Below the pieces are notes generated by a model. That model did not search any database. It was not told the DNA's origin and saw only the letters and a program-made list of their open reading frames with translations. 64,000 nt of DNA from Actinomycetospora soli (GTDB taxonomy: Bacteria > Actinomycetota > Actinomycetes > Mycobacteriales > Pseudonocardiaceae), in assembly GCF_021026295.1 (NCBI RefSeq), contig NZ_JAJNDA010000012.1, positions 62,001-126,000 of the forward strand, in the 5' to 3' direction. The translations under genes were made by a program, and so were the position numbers. Below are positions 55,592-64,000 of the stretch, piece by piece. The first letter of the stretch is position 1; every line of letters starts with the position of its first letter.

Positions 55592-57460
55592 CTATTCGAC
55601 GGTCACGGACTTCGCGAGGTTGCGCGGTTTGTCGACGTCGTAACCGCGCGCCCGGGCCACCTCGGCGGAGAACACCTGCAGCGGCACCGTGGCCACCAGC
55701 GGCTGGATCAGCGTCGGCACCACGGGGACCTCGATGAGCGTGCTCGCGAACGGCCGCACCGTCTCGTCGCCGCGCTCGGCGATGACGACCGTGCGCGCCC
55801 CGCGCGCCTGGATCTCCCGGATGTTCGACAGCAGCTTCGCGTGCAGCGTCGCCCGGCCCCGCGGCGAGGGCATCACGACGACGACGGGCAGGTCCTGCTC
55901 GATCAGCGCGATCGGCCCGTGCTTCAGCTCGCCCGCCGCGAAGCCCTCGGCGTGCATGTACGCGAGCTCCTTGAGCTTGAGCGCACCCTCCAGCGCCACC
56001 GGGTAGCCGACGTGGCGGCCGAGGAAGAGCACCGCCTTCGAGTCCGCGAGCTCCCGCGCGAGGGCCCGGGTCGGCTCGACCGCGGAGGCGAGCACCTCCT
56101 TCACGGCGTCGGCGGACGCGACGAGCTGGTGGTACTCACGCTCCACCTCGTCGGCGTACTTCGTGCCGCGGTTCTGCGCCAGCGCGAGCCCGACGAGGTA
56201 GCAGGCGACGACCTGCGAGGTGAACGTCTTGGTCGCGGCGACCCCGACCTCGGGGCCGGCGTGGGTGTAGAGGACGGCGTCGGACTCCCGCGGGATCTGC
56301 GCGCCGTTGGTGTTGCAGATCGCGAGGACGCGGGCCTTCTGCTCGCGGGCGTGGCGGACCGCCTCGAGGGTGTCGGCGGTCTCGCCGGACTGGGAGATCG
56401 CGACGACGAGCGTGGACCGGTCGAGGACCGGGTCGCGGTAGCGGAACTCGCTGGCGACCTCGACCTCCACCGGGATGCGGCACCAGTGCTCGATCGCGTA
56501 CTTCGCCAGCAGCCCGGCGTGGTAGGCGGTGCCGCAGGCGACGACGAACACCTTGTCGATGTCGCGCAGCTCCTGGTCGGACAGGCGCTGCTCGTCGAGG
56601 ACGATGCGACCGTCGACGAGGTGGCCGCGCAGCGTGTCCGCGAGGGCCGCCGGCTGCTCCTCGATCTCCTTCGACATGAAGAAGTCGTGACCGCCCTTCT
56701 CGGCGGCCGCGATGTCCCAGTCGACGTGGAAGGGACGCGTCGGCGCGAGGTCGCCGTGGAAGTCGGTGACCACCGCGCCCTCGCGGGTCAGCGTGACGAT
56801 CTGGTCCTGGCCCAGCTCGACCGCGTCGCGGGTGTGGTCGATGAACGCCGAGACGTCGGAGGCCACGAACGTCTCGCCGTCACCGATGCCGACCACCAGC
56901 GGCGACGAGCGACGCGCGGCGACGATCTCGTCCGGCCGCTCCGCGTGGGTGAGCACGAGGGTGAAGGCGCCCTCCAACCGGTTGACGACGCGGCGCACCG
57001 CGGCGGTCAGGCCGGCGTCCGGCTCCTCGTCGAAGGCGCGGGCGACGAGGTGGGCGGCGACCTCCGAGTCGGTGTCGCTCGCGAGCTCCACCCCGGCGTC
57101 CTCGAGCTCGGCGCGCAGCGCGACGAAGTTCTCGATGATCCCGTTGTGCACGACGGCCACCCGGCCGGTCGCGTCCCGGTGCGGGTGGGCGTTGCGGTCG
57201 GTCGGGGCGCCGTGGGTCGCCCACCGGGTGTGGCCCATCCCGGTCCGCGCCGGGTGCTCGGCGTCCTCGGGGTTCGCGTCGGTGACCCGGACCAGGTTGT
57301 CCAGGGCCCCGGCCGCGCGGTGGACCTCCACCGTCGGCGCGTCGGGCCGCACGGTCGCGATGCCCGCCGAGTCGTACCCCCGGTACTCCAGCCGCCGCAG
57401 ACCGCCCAGCAGGACGTCGCGTGCCGGGCGCCAGCCCACGTACCCCACGATGCCGCACAC
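55592..57460 (-). CDS. glmS: Glucosamine-6-phosphate synthase (isomerising)
   Basis: 622 aa. The N-terminal glutaminase has nucleophile Cys2 (start GTG-TGC, CGIVGYVG), with GHTRWATHG and HNGIIENF. Two SIS domains (ACGTAYHAGLLAKY, SQSGETADT, and later GRHVGYPVALEGALKLKE) end in KPRNLAKSVTVE. It makes glucosamine 6-phosphate for the cell wall, feeding GlmM nearby. No glmS ribozyme is visible upstream. Confidence 0.96.
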   Translation of the reverse strand: MCGIVGYVGWRPARDVLLGGLRRLEYRGYDSAGIATVRPDAPTVEVHRAAGALDNLVRVTDANPEDAEHPARTGMGHTRWATHGAPTDRNAHPHRDATGRVAVVHNGIIENFVALRAELEDAGVELASDTDSEVAAHLVARAFDEEPDAGLTAAVRRVVNRLEGAFTLVLTHAERPDEIVAARRSSPLVVGIGDGETFVASDVSAFIDHTRDAVELGQDQIVTLTREGAVVTDFHGDLAPTRPFHVDWDIAAAEKGGHDFFMSKEIEEQPAALADTLRGHLVDGRIVLDEQRLSDQELRDIDKVFVVACGTAYHAGLLAKYAIEHWCRIPVEVEVASEFRYRDPVLDRSTLVVAISQSGETADTLEAVRHAREQKARVLAICNTNGAQIPRESDAVLYTHAGPEVGVAATKTFTSQVVACYLVGLALAQNRGTKYADEVEREYHQLVASADAVKEVLASAVEPTRALARELADSKAVLFLGRHVGYPVALEGALKLKELAYMHAEGFAAGELKHGPIALIEQDLPVVVVMPSPRGRATLHAKLLSNIREIQARGARTVVIAERGDETVRPFASTLIEVPVVPTLIQPLVATVPLQVFSAEVARARGYDVDKPRNLAKSVTVE

Positions 57461-57587
57461 GGAGTCCGAGCGTAGGTGGGACGAAGTGGACCTTGACCGG
57501 TGGCCCGTGTGACCCGGCCCGCCGCGACGCACCCCGGCCGTGTTCCAGCAGGCCGGTGACGCTCCGGATGCACTACGGTCCGTCGCC

Positions 57588-58478
57588 ATGGCCAGTGCGA
57601 AGCAGATCGTCGCGGAGCTCGGGCGCCCGGGCCCGCACCAGGTGCTGCGCGGTGACCTCGCGCTGGTCGGTCTGCCCGGGGTGGTCTTCACCCCGACGGC
57701 GGGTGAGCAGCTCCCCGCGGTCGCGTTCGGCCACGACTGGCTCAATCCGGCCACCCGCTACCTCGGCCTGCTGCGCCACCTCGCGTCCTGGGGCATCGTC
57801 GCCGCCGCACCGGACACCGAGCGCGGCCCGTTCGCCTCGCACCGCAAGCTCGCGAACGACCTGCGCACCGCGCTCGACGTCGTCTCGACCGTGCGGCTGG
57901 GCGGCACTGCCCGCGGCGCCGCGGTGAGCGTCGACCCGCGCAAGCTCGCGCTGGCCGGCCACGGCATGGGCGCCGGCTCGGCCGTGCTCGCGGCCGCGGC
58001 GCCCGCCCACGCCACGCGCGTCCAGGCCGCCGGCGAGCCCTACTGGGAGACCGGGTCGGAGATCGCCGAGGCGCGCGGCGACGTCGCGGCGGTCGCCACG
58101 ATCGCGCTCTCCGAGTCCCGCCCCTCGGCCCAGGACGCGGCCCGCGCCGTGCACCGTCCCGGTCTGCACATCGCGTTCGGCAAGGACCTCGTGGCGCCGC
58201 CCGCGGCCGGCACCGAGCCGGTCGCCGCGGCGTGGGCCGGCCCGTCGGTGATGCGGACCGTGAAGAAGGCCAGCCACCTCGGCATCGTCGAGGGCAAGCA
58301 CTGGAGCGACCTGGTGCTCGACGGCAAGGCCGACCTCGGTGTCCTCACCACGGTGAAGGCGCTGCTCACCGGCTTCCTGCTGCACCACCTCGAGGGCGAG
58401 AAGAAGTACTCCGACGTCGTCGACGGCGCGGTCAAGGGCACCGAGGTGCGGGTCTACCGGGAGTCGTCGACCGTCTGA
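57588..58478 (+). CDS. Alpha/beta hydrolase-fold protein lacking the nucleophile serine
   Basis: About 296 aa. Core strands and the dienelactone-hydrolase or chlorophyllase-like pattern are present (LPAVAFGHDWLNPATRYLGLL, then a nucleophile-elbow region LALAGHGMGAGSAVLAA near residue 126). The expected Ser (GHSxG) is Gly, and a late His is in KASHLGIVEG. It is probably non-catalytic or uses another residue. ATG 57588. It is divergent from glmS. Confidence 0.78.
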   Translation: MASAKQIVAELGRPGPHQVLRGDLALVGLPGVVFTPTAGEQLPAVAFGHDWLNPATRYLGLLRHLASWGIVAAAPDTERGPFASHRKLANDLRTALDVVSTVRLGGTARGAAVSVDPRKLALAGHGMGAGSAVLAAAAPAHATRVQAAGEPYWETGSEIAEARGDVAAVATIALSESRPSAQDAARAVHRPGLHIAFGKDLVAPPAAGTEPVAAAWAGPSVMRTVKKASHLGIVEGKHWSDLVLDGKADLGVLTTVKALLTGFLLHHLEGEKKYSDVVDGAVKGTEVRVYRESSTV

Positions 58479-58524
58479 GGCCGGCCGGCTCCCCGCCGGA
58501 CGGCGCACCGCGGTGTCCGCGGCC

Positions 58525-58960
58525 CACCTTGTCGCGGGCTCCTGACACGCCCCGCCCGCCCTGTCGCGGCGACTCACCACGGCAAGGCACGCCGAGGACG
58601 ACGAGGACCCGCGACAAGACACGGACCCGCCGGTCGGTCCACCTTGTCGCGGGCTGCCGACACGCCCCGCCACCTTGTCGCGGGCTCCCGACACGCCCCA
58701 CCCACCCTGTCGCGGCGACTCACCACGACAAGGCACACCGAGGACGACGAGAACCCGCGACCAGACACGGACCGGCCGGCTGGGACGGACCCGCCGTCGA
58801 ACCAAGATGGCCCGACACGGAACCGCCGACCGTGCCGCGGGCTCCCGACACGCCCCGCCGCCTTGTCGCGGCTCCCGGCACGCCCCGCCCACCCTGTCGC
58901 GGCGATCCACCACGACAAGGCACACCGCAGACGACGAGAATCCGCGACAAGGCACGGACC
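58525..58960. repeat. Three-copy ~100-bp tandem palindromic repeat with two 30-bp fragments
   Basis: Full copies lie at about 58525-58627, 58673-58772 and 58861-58960; fragments at about 58642-58672 and 58831-58860 match their first 30 bp. Each full unit begins CCTTGTCGCGG. Its end carries the complement (CCGCGACAAG in copies 1 and 3; CCGCGACCAG in copy 2), so each can fold on itself, and an inner CTGTCGCGGCGA/ACAAGG pair is also kept. Copies differ by scattered substitutions. The 58479-58978 gap holds no gene I can support; open frames here are repeat-driven. It separates convergent genes. Confidence 0.85.
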
Positions 58961-58978
58961 CGGCGAGAGCCCCGCCCG

Positions 58979-59902
58979 TCAGCGGTCCGCGTCCCCCGGG
59001 CGCGAGCCGTCCGCCGCGGGCTCGTTCGCCCCGCCGTCCGCCCCGCCGTCCACCCCGCCGTCGAGGCCTTCGTCGAGCCCGCCGAGCCCACCCAGCCCAC
59101 CGAGCGCGGCGAGGATCTCCGGCAGCGCGAACAGGTCGGGCGGCAGCCCCCCGGTGTCCGCCGGGCCCACCCCGTCCCCGGACCCGGTCACGTCGGCCGC
59201 CGCGCCGGAGAGACGGCGCAGCATGCCGAGCCGGTCGGCGAGCGTGCGCCAGGTCTCGGCGATCGTGGCGTCGGTGCGGTCGGCCACGACGAGGTAGCGC
59301 TGCAGGCAGGCGTCCAGGGCGGCGGCCCACCCGCGTGCGGCGGCCGGGACGGCGCCCGGGCCGGGGGGCGGCCCGGGGTCGCCCGCACCGAGCGCGCGGG
59401 CCGCGGCGGCGCGGTCGGCGACGTCGTCCGCCACCGCCAGTCCGGCGGCCTCCACCGTCTCGGCGGTGTCCGCGAGCAGGGCGACGATCTCCTGGGCGGC
59501 CCGGCCGAGCGCGACGACCCGGTCCGCGACCTCCTCGGCCGACGGGCCCGACCAGCGCTCGTACAGCGTGCCGGCCTCCTCGGCGAGCGCCCGGTGTCGC
59601 ACGCGGATGCGGTCGGCCGCGCGCCGCAGGTCCTCCGCACCGGCCGCGATCGCGGCGAAGCGGATGCCGCGCTGGGCGCCGTGCCGGGCCCGCAGCCCGG
59701 CGGCGTCGACGGGCGGTCCCGGCAGACCGGCGGTACCGGTGAGCGCGGCGCGGGCCGGGAGGGCCGCCACGATCCGGTCGACCGCGACGTCCCCCGCCGC
59801 GAGCAGGGCGTCCGACGTGTCGGCGCCGAGCTGGTCCAGCCGCCGCGGCGGCGGGACCGCGGAGAGCGGTCCGCCCCTGCGTCCGCCGTCACGCCGTGTC
59901 AC
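58979..59902 (-). CDS. Helical WXG-like protein next to the ESX-4 block
   Basis: 307 aa. Mostly Ala-rich helices with a W-S-G turn (LYERWSGPSAEEVADRV, Trp117) reminiscent of WXG100/LXG proteins, followed by a Gly/Pro hinge and an acidic Gly-rich tail (LGGLGGLGGLDEGLDGG). No signal peptide. It may be an ESX substrate or chaperone-like partner; function unproven. GTG 59902 is chosen. It follows glmM on the same strand after a terminator-like hairpin. Confidence 0.68.
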   Translation of the reverse strand: MTRRDGGRRGGPLSAVPPPRRLDQLGADTSDALLAAGDVAVDRIVAALPARAALTGTAGLPGPPVDAAGLRARHGAQRGIRFAAIAAGAEDLRRAADRIRVRHRALAEEAGTLYERWSGPSAEEVADRVVALGRAAQEIVALLADTAETVEAAGLAVADDVADRAAAARALGAGDPGPPPGPGAVPAAARGWAAALDACLQRYLVVADRTDATIAETWRTLADRLGMLRRLSGAAADVTGSGDGVGPADTGGLPPDLFALPEILAALGGLGGLGGLDEGLDGGVDGGADGGANEPAADGSRPGDADR

Positions 59903-59938
59903 GGGTCCCAGGGTCCCCCACGGCGTCCAGCGGTTCCA

Positions 59939-59964
59939 CACCGGCCCCGTCCGCGGGGCCGGTG
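59939..59964. terminator. 11-bp stem after glmM
   Basis: CACCGGCCCCG (59939-59949) pairs perfectly with CGGGGCCGGTG (59954-59964) around a 4-base loop. It lies just downstream of the glmM stop and upstream of the WXG-like gene. Confidence 0.75.
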
Positions 59965-59974
59965 CGGCACGGCG

Positions 59975-61365
59975 CTACGGGCGCACGTCGGCGACGAGCA
60001 CGGCCAGGCGGTCCGCGACGTCGCGGGCCGTGTCCTCGGTGGGTGCCTCGACCATCACCCGCACCACCTGCTCGGTGCCCGAGGGCCGCAGCAGCACGCG
60101 CCCCCGGCCGGCCAGGGCGGCCTCCTCGGCGGCCACCGCGTCGGCGACCCGGGACGACGAGCCCACCGCGGCCTTGTCCGCCACGGGCACGTTCACCAGC
60201 ACCTGCGGGAGCCGCTCCACCACGCCGGCGAGCTCCGCGAGGGAGCGCCCGGTCGTCGTCATGCGGGCCATCAGCCGCAGCGCGGTGAGCAGACCGTCCC
60301 CGGTGGTGGCGTGCGAGGGCAGCACCACGTGGCCGGACTGCTCGCCGCCGAGCGAGAACGAGCCCGCCCGCAGCTCCTCGAGGACGTACCGGTCCCCGAC
60401 CGCCGTCGTGCGGACCGCGATCCCGGCCTCCTGCATCGCCAGGTGCAGGCCCAGGTTGCTCATGACGGTGGTGACGAGCGTGTCGCCGGCGAGCTCGCCG
60501 TCGGCGTGCAGCGCCAGCGCGAGGACCGCGAGGATCTGGTCGCCGTCGACGACCGACCCGTCCGCGGCGACCGCGAGGCAGCGGTCCGCGTCGCCGTCGT
60601 GGGCGATCCCGAGGTCGGCGCCGTGTTCGACGACGGCTTTCGTCAGCCCCTCGAGGTGGGTGGAGCCGACGCCGTCGTTGATGTTCCAGCCGTCCGGCCC
60701 GGCCGCCAGCGTCGTCACCCGAGCACCCGCGCGCTCGTAGGCGCGGGGGGCCGCCAGCGAGGCCGCCCCGTGCGCGCAGTCGACGACCACGTGCAGCCCC
60801 TCGAGTGCGTGCGGGGTGGCCACGAGCAGGTGGTCGAGGTAGCGGTCGAGCGCGTCGGGCACGTCGGTGACCCGCCCGATGCCCCGCCCCGTCGGACGCC
60901 GGTCGGGCTGTGCGACCCCGTCGAGGTGCGCCTCGATCTCGTCCTCGAGCGCGTCGGGCAGCTTGTGACCCCCGGCCGCGAACAACTTGATGCCGTTGTC
61001 GGGCATCGGGTTGTGCGAGGCGGAGATCATGACGCCGAGGTCGGCGCCCAGCGTCGCGGTCAGGTGGGCGACCGCGGGGGTCGGCAGCACGCCGACCCGC
61101 CGGACGTCGGCCCCGGCCGCGGAGAGGCCCGCGCACACCGCGGCCTCGAGCATCTCGCCGCTGGCCCGCGGATCGCGGCCAACCACGGCCACCGGTCGCG
61201 CCGCGGCCTCACCCGGGTCCGACGCTCCACCCGCCCCGTGCACGACACCGCCCGCGTGCTCGACGAGCACACGGGCGGCGGCGGACGCGACGGAGAGCGC
61301 CAGCTCGGGGGTGAGGTCCGCGTTCGCGAGGCCGCGGACACCGTCGGTCCCGAACAGGCGACCCA

Positions 61366-61366
<1 letters not shown>
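59975..61366 (-). CDS. glmM: Phosphoglucosamine mutase
   Basis: 463 aa. Starts [14 protein letters not shown]; the phospho-Ser loop is [18 protein letters not shown] (Ser about 116), Mg-binding [10 protein letters not shown], sugar-binding GGEQSGHV, and phosphate-binding [11 protein letters not shown]. It interconverts glucosamine 6- and 1-phosphate for UDP-GlcNAc. Its ATG overlaps the rpsI stop by 1 bp. Confidence 0.97.
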
Positions 61367-61931
<565 letters not shown>

Positions 61932-61935
<4 letters not shown>

Positions 61936-62375
61936 TGGCTCACCTGTCGGATCTCGTACGGCACGGGCTGCTGGGCGGCGTGCGGGTGCTCGGGGCCCGC
62001 GTAGACCTTGAGCTTGGACGCCATGGCCCGGCCCAGACGGTTCTTGGGCAGCATGCCCTTGATGGCCTTCTCGACCAGGCGGTCCGGGAAGCGCTCGAGC
62101 TCCTCGCCCACGGTGCGCTTCTTGAGGCCGCCGGGGTAGCCGCTGTGGTGGTAGACGAAGCGGTCGTCCCGCTTGCCACCGGTCAGCGCCACCTTCTCCG
62201 CGTTCACGATCACCACGAAGTCACCGGTGTCGACGTGCGGGGCGTAGGTCGGCTTGTGCTTGCCCCGCAGCAGCTGGGCGGTCTGGCTGGCCAGCCGGCC
62301 GAGCACGACGTCGGAGGCGTCGATGACGTGCCAGGCGCGGTCGATGTCGCCGGGCTTCGGACTGAACGTGCGCAC
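61932..62375 (-). CDS. rplM: 50S ribosomal protein L13
   Basis: 147 aa. Starts [19 protein letters not shown] and has the conserved [31 protein letters not shown] and [15 protein letters not shown] 62375 follows GAGGTAG. It begins the rplM-rpsI-glmM operon. The 171 bp upstream show no gene. Confidence 0.97.
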
Positions 62376-62546
62376 GGAAGCTACCTCGTCACGGTCATAC
62401 TGGGTCTGCGGTACGTCAGGTGGCGGCACACGCGGAGGCCGTACCACGGCCGGATCCGCTGACTGTGTCGCCTCGCGGCAGGCGTCCACCGCGCAACGAC
62501 TCTCCAGGGTACGCGGCTGCCCGCGAGGACCCGGCACCCACCCCCG

Positions 62547-62831
62547 TCAGTACCGGGCGGCGTTGCGCGCCTCCACCGCGCGATAGGTCTGCTCGGCCTG
62601 CCCCAGCCGTCCCCCGACGAGGCCGAGCACCTGCGCGAGGTCGGCCCACGCGGTGTCGATCTCCCGTTGCCGGGCGCGGTACTGCTCGGCCGCGGCGCCG
62701 GTCCAGCCCGCGACGAGCGGCGCGAGCCGCCGTTCGAGGTCGTCGAGCTGGCCGCGGATGCGCGCGGCCGTGGCCGTCACGTTCTGCTGCGCGGCGGACA
62801 GCTCGCCGAAGGTCACGCGGATCTCGTCCAT
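62547..62831 (-). CDS. esxT: WXG100 family ESX-4 protein (EsxT-like)
   Basis: 94 aa helical hairpin. The WXG turn is AGWTGAAAEQY (Trp43). It lies directly before rplM as esxT does in M. tuberculosis, which is the basis for the name. No signal peptide; type VII secreted. Starts 10 bp after the next gene's stop. Confidence 0.87.
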   Translation of the reverse strand: MDEIRVTFGELSAAQQNVTATAARIRGQLDDLERRLAPLVAGWTGAAAEQYRARQREIDTAWADLAQVLGLVGGRLGQAEQTYRAVEARNAARY

Positions 62832-62841
62832 GTCGTCCTCC

Positions 62842-63153
62842 TCAGCCCAGTGCCCGGCCGATGCGCGAGGTCGTCGCCGCGACCTCGTCCTCGGCCGCCC
62901 GGTACCCCACGGCGGAGGCCTGCACGGACTCCGCGATGGCCCCGAGAGCGGCGTTGATCCGGTTCGCGTCGTCGTTCCAGCGCGCCATCAGCTGCGTGAA
63001 GGCCGTCGACGCGTCGCCGCGCCAGGTCGCCTCCAGCGGGACCAGCTGGGCGCGCAGCTGCGCCAGCTGCGCGCCGATCTGGTCCCGCACCTCCAGGACG
63101 TGCCGACCGGCGCCCTGCATCAGCTGCGTCTCGGTCCCGAACTGTCCCGCCAT
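62842..63153 (-). CDS. esxU: WXG100 family ESX-4 protein (EsxU-like)
   Basis: 103 aa helical hairpin with WXG turn ATWRGDASTAF (Trp44) and a C-terminal YRAAEDE segment that fits the YxxxD/E secretion signal of the CFP-10-like partner. It pairs with the next gene and is placed as esxU in the ESX-4 locus. Confidence 0.87.
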   Translation of the reverse strand: MAGQFGTETQLMQGAGRHVLEVRDQIGAQLAQLRAQLVPLEATWRGDASTAFTQLMARWNDDANRINAALGAIAESVQASAVGYRAAEDEVAATTSRIGRALG

Positions 63154-63241
63154 CGGAGCTCCCTCCCGTGTGTCGCCCTCGACGGTGACATCCCGACGGC
63201 GGGTGCGGGTGCGGTTCGGGAGAACTCGTGCGAGCCCGTGC

Positions 63242-64000
63242 TCAGGGCGGGCTGCGCAGTGTCCCCACCACCCGTTCGCAGGCCGCGAGGACCGCGTCGC
63301 GGGAGGCGTCGTCGTGGCGGCAGCCGACCGAGATCTGCGTGGCGCCGAGGAAGAGCACCACCCAGTCCACGGTCGTCCCGGGGACCGGCACCTGTCGGTA
63401 GGTCGCCGCGTCGCGGCCGGCGAAGGTCGTCTCCGGCCGCAGGTCGGAGACGCCGCCGCCCGCCGACCGCGCGGCCTCGAAGCCGGCGAGCAGCTGGGAG
63501 CGCGCCGCCACCGGGTCCGGCGTGGCCAGCGCGCTCTCCTGCACCGCGATCAGGTTCGGCCCGGTCGGCTGCCCGGCCGGGCGGATGCGGCTGCGGCGCG
63601 ACTCGGCGTCCGACCCGTCGGTGGTCCACCCGGCGGGTAGCTCGTAGGCGTGGGCGAACACCGAGACCACGGTCGGCGGGGTCGCCCCCGCCGACGGGGT
63701 GTCGCCGCCGCGCAGCCCGGCCACGGCGAGGATCACGACGACGACCGCGACGGTCGCGGCCGCGACCAGGCCCGCCCGCCGGCGGGCGCTCCACGCCTCC
63801 GGGCCGCCCTCGGGGGTCTCGATCCGGGCCGGGAGCCGGCCGGCGGGCACGAGCTCGTGGGCGATCCGCACGGTCGGGCCGTCCGGGTCGGACCGGGGCG
63901 CCGCCGCCGACGGGGGCGGTCCGCCGGGCACGGGCGGCGCGGACGATGCCGGCCGGGGGCCCGGGTCCGGGCGTCGCGGCGGGGCACCGGCCGGGACCGC
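63242..64000 (-). CDS. Type VII secretion-associated protein, Rv3446c family (5' end beyond window)
   Basis: At least 252 aa; the frame is open to the window edge, so the N-terminal domain lies outside and a GTG at 63931 is probably internal. Visible parts: a Pro-rich stretch, a transmembrane helix (AGLVAAATVAVVVVILAVAGL), and the C-terminal domain of this family (AYELPAGWTTDG, AGRDAATYRQVP, ACERVVGTLR). It is found next to esxU-esxT in ESX-4 and is thought to assist secretion. Confidence 0.82.
   Translation of the reverse strand, partial: AVPAGAPPRRPDPGPRPASSAPPVPGGPPPSAAAPRSDPDGPTVRIAHELVPAGRLPARIETPEGGPEAWSARRRAGLVAAATVAVVVVILAVAGLRGGDTPSAGATPPTVVSVFAHAYELPAGWTTDGSDAESRRSRIRPAGQPTGPNLIAVQESALATPDPVAARSQLLAGFEAARSAGGGVSDLRPETTFAGRDAATYRQVPVPGTTVDWVVLFLGATQISVGCRHDDASRDAVLAACERVVGTLRSPP

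Noticed and set aside
57461-57587. glmS ribozyme or riboswitch before glmS
   Set aside because: The 127-bp divergent gap is too short and lacks any recognisable conserved core.
58525-58960. CRISPR array
   Set aside because: Repeat units are about 100 bp, diverged and without regular unique spacers; no cas genes are present.

Overview
The window is very GC-rich DNA (roughly three quarters G+C) with dense, short-spaced genes, many GTG starts, and actinobacterial hallmarks: WhiB, mycothiol-type DinB proteins, an ESX-4/WXG100 locus, SigD/RsdA, GuaB3, a CIRCE-controlled groES with a His-tailed GroEL1, and AfsR/SARP regulators. Gene content and order from guaA through sigD, whiB, groES, alr, glmS, glmM and rpsI-rplM to esx follow the Mycobacterium tuberculosis Rv3396c-Rv3446c block. 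The best guess is a member of the Pseudonocardiaceae (Pseudonocardia-like); this is inference from gene style, not a database match.

Layout. Bases 1-8250 are accessory metabolism: the end of a Ser/Asp-rich protein, a membrane Ser/Thr kinase, a cupin, a quinone-oxidoreductase/TetR divergon, and a TetR-controlled FAD-monooxygenase operon whose last gene (CocE-type hydrolase) carries a frameshift. Bases 8250-22570 form a regulatory island. Two paralogous AfsR-like SARP/NB-ARC regulators converge on a carotenoid oxygenase. A BASS transporter, a membrane-protein/hydrolase operon and a divergent DUF1269/acyl-CoA-ligase/lipoprotein operon follow. Three promoters in this island carry similar heptamer direct repeats with an 11-bp period, the signature of SARP operators. 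This is the strongest candidate for an undescribed co-regulated system here. The last gene of the hydrolase operon is an alpha/beta hydrolase fused in frame to a gutted GH31 sulfoquinovosidase.

Bases 22570-37780 hold a PspC histidine kinase/LuxR regulator pair with a PspC/LiaF-like protein, an amidohydrolase, an Lrp-type regulator divergent from an amino-acid transporter, an FAD monooxygenase, an aminotransferase, guaA, two small + strand genes, a ComB-like phosphatase and ptsI. Bases 37780-41980 are a fructose PTS (ptsI divergent from fruR-fruK-fruA-ptsH). The divergent promoter region contains two oppositely oriented, helically phased CCACA arrays that look like a multi-site DeoR operator.

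Bases 42000-64000 are core genome: guaB3, guaB, DUF5319, rsdA-sigD, an orphan LuxR protein with a degenerate receiver, whiB, groEL/groES with CIRCE, rimI, a hydrolase, alr, NAD(P)HX repair, glmS, glmM, rpsI-rplM and the ESX-4 end. Compared with M. tuberculosis, the t6A genes tsaE, tsaB and tsaD are missing around rimI, and one of the gaps contains a perfect 24-bp inverted repeat whose half-copy lies 23 kb away. Several convergent gene pairs are separated by strong hairpins, and a 0.5-kb gap holds a three-copy, about 100-bp tandem repeat. No rRNA, tRNA, IS element, prophage or CRISPR array was seen.
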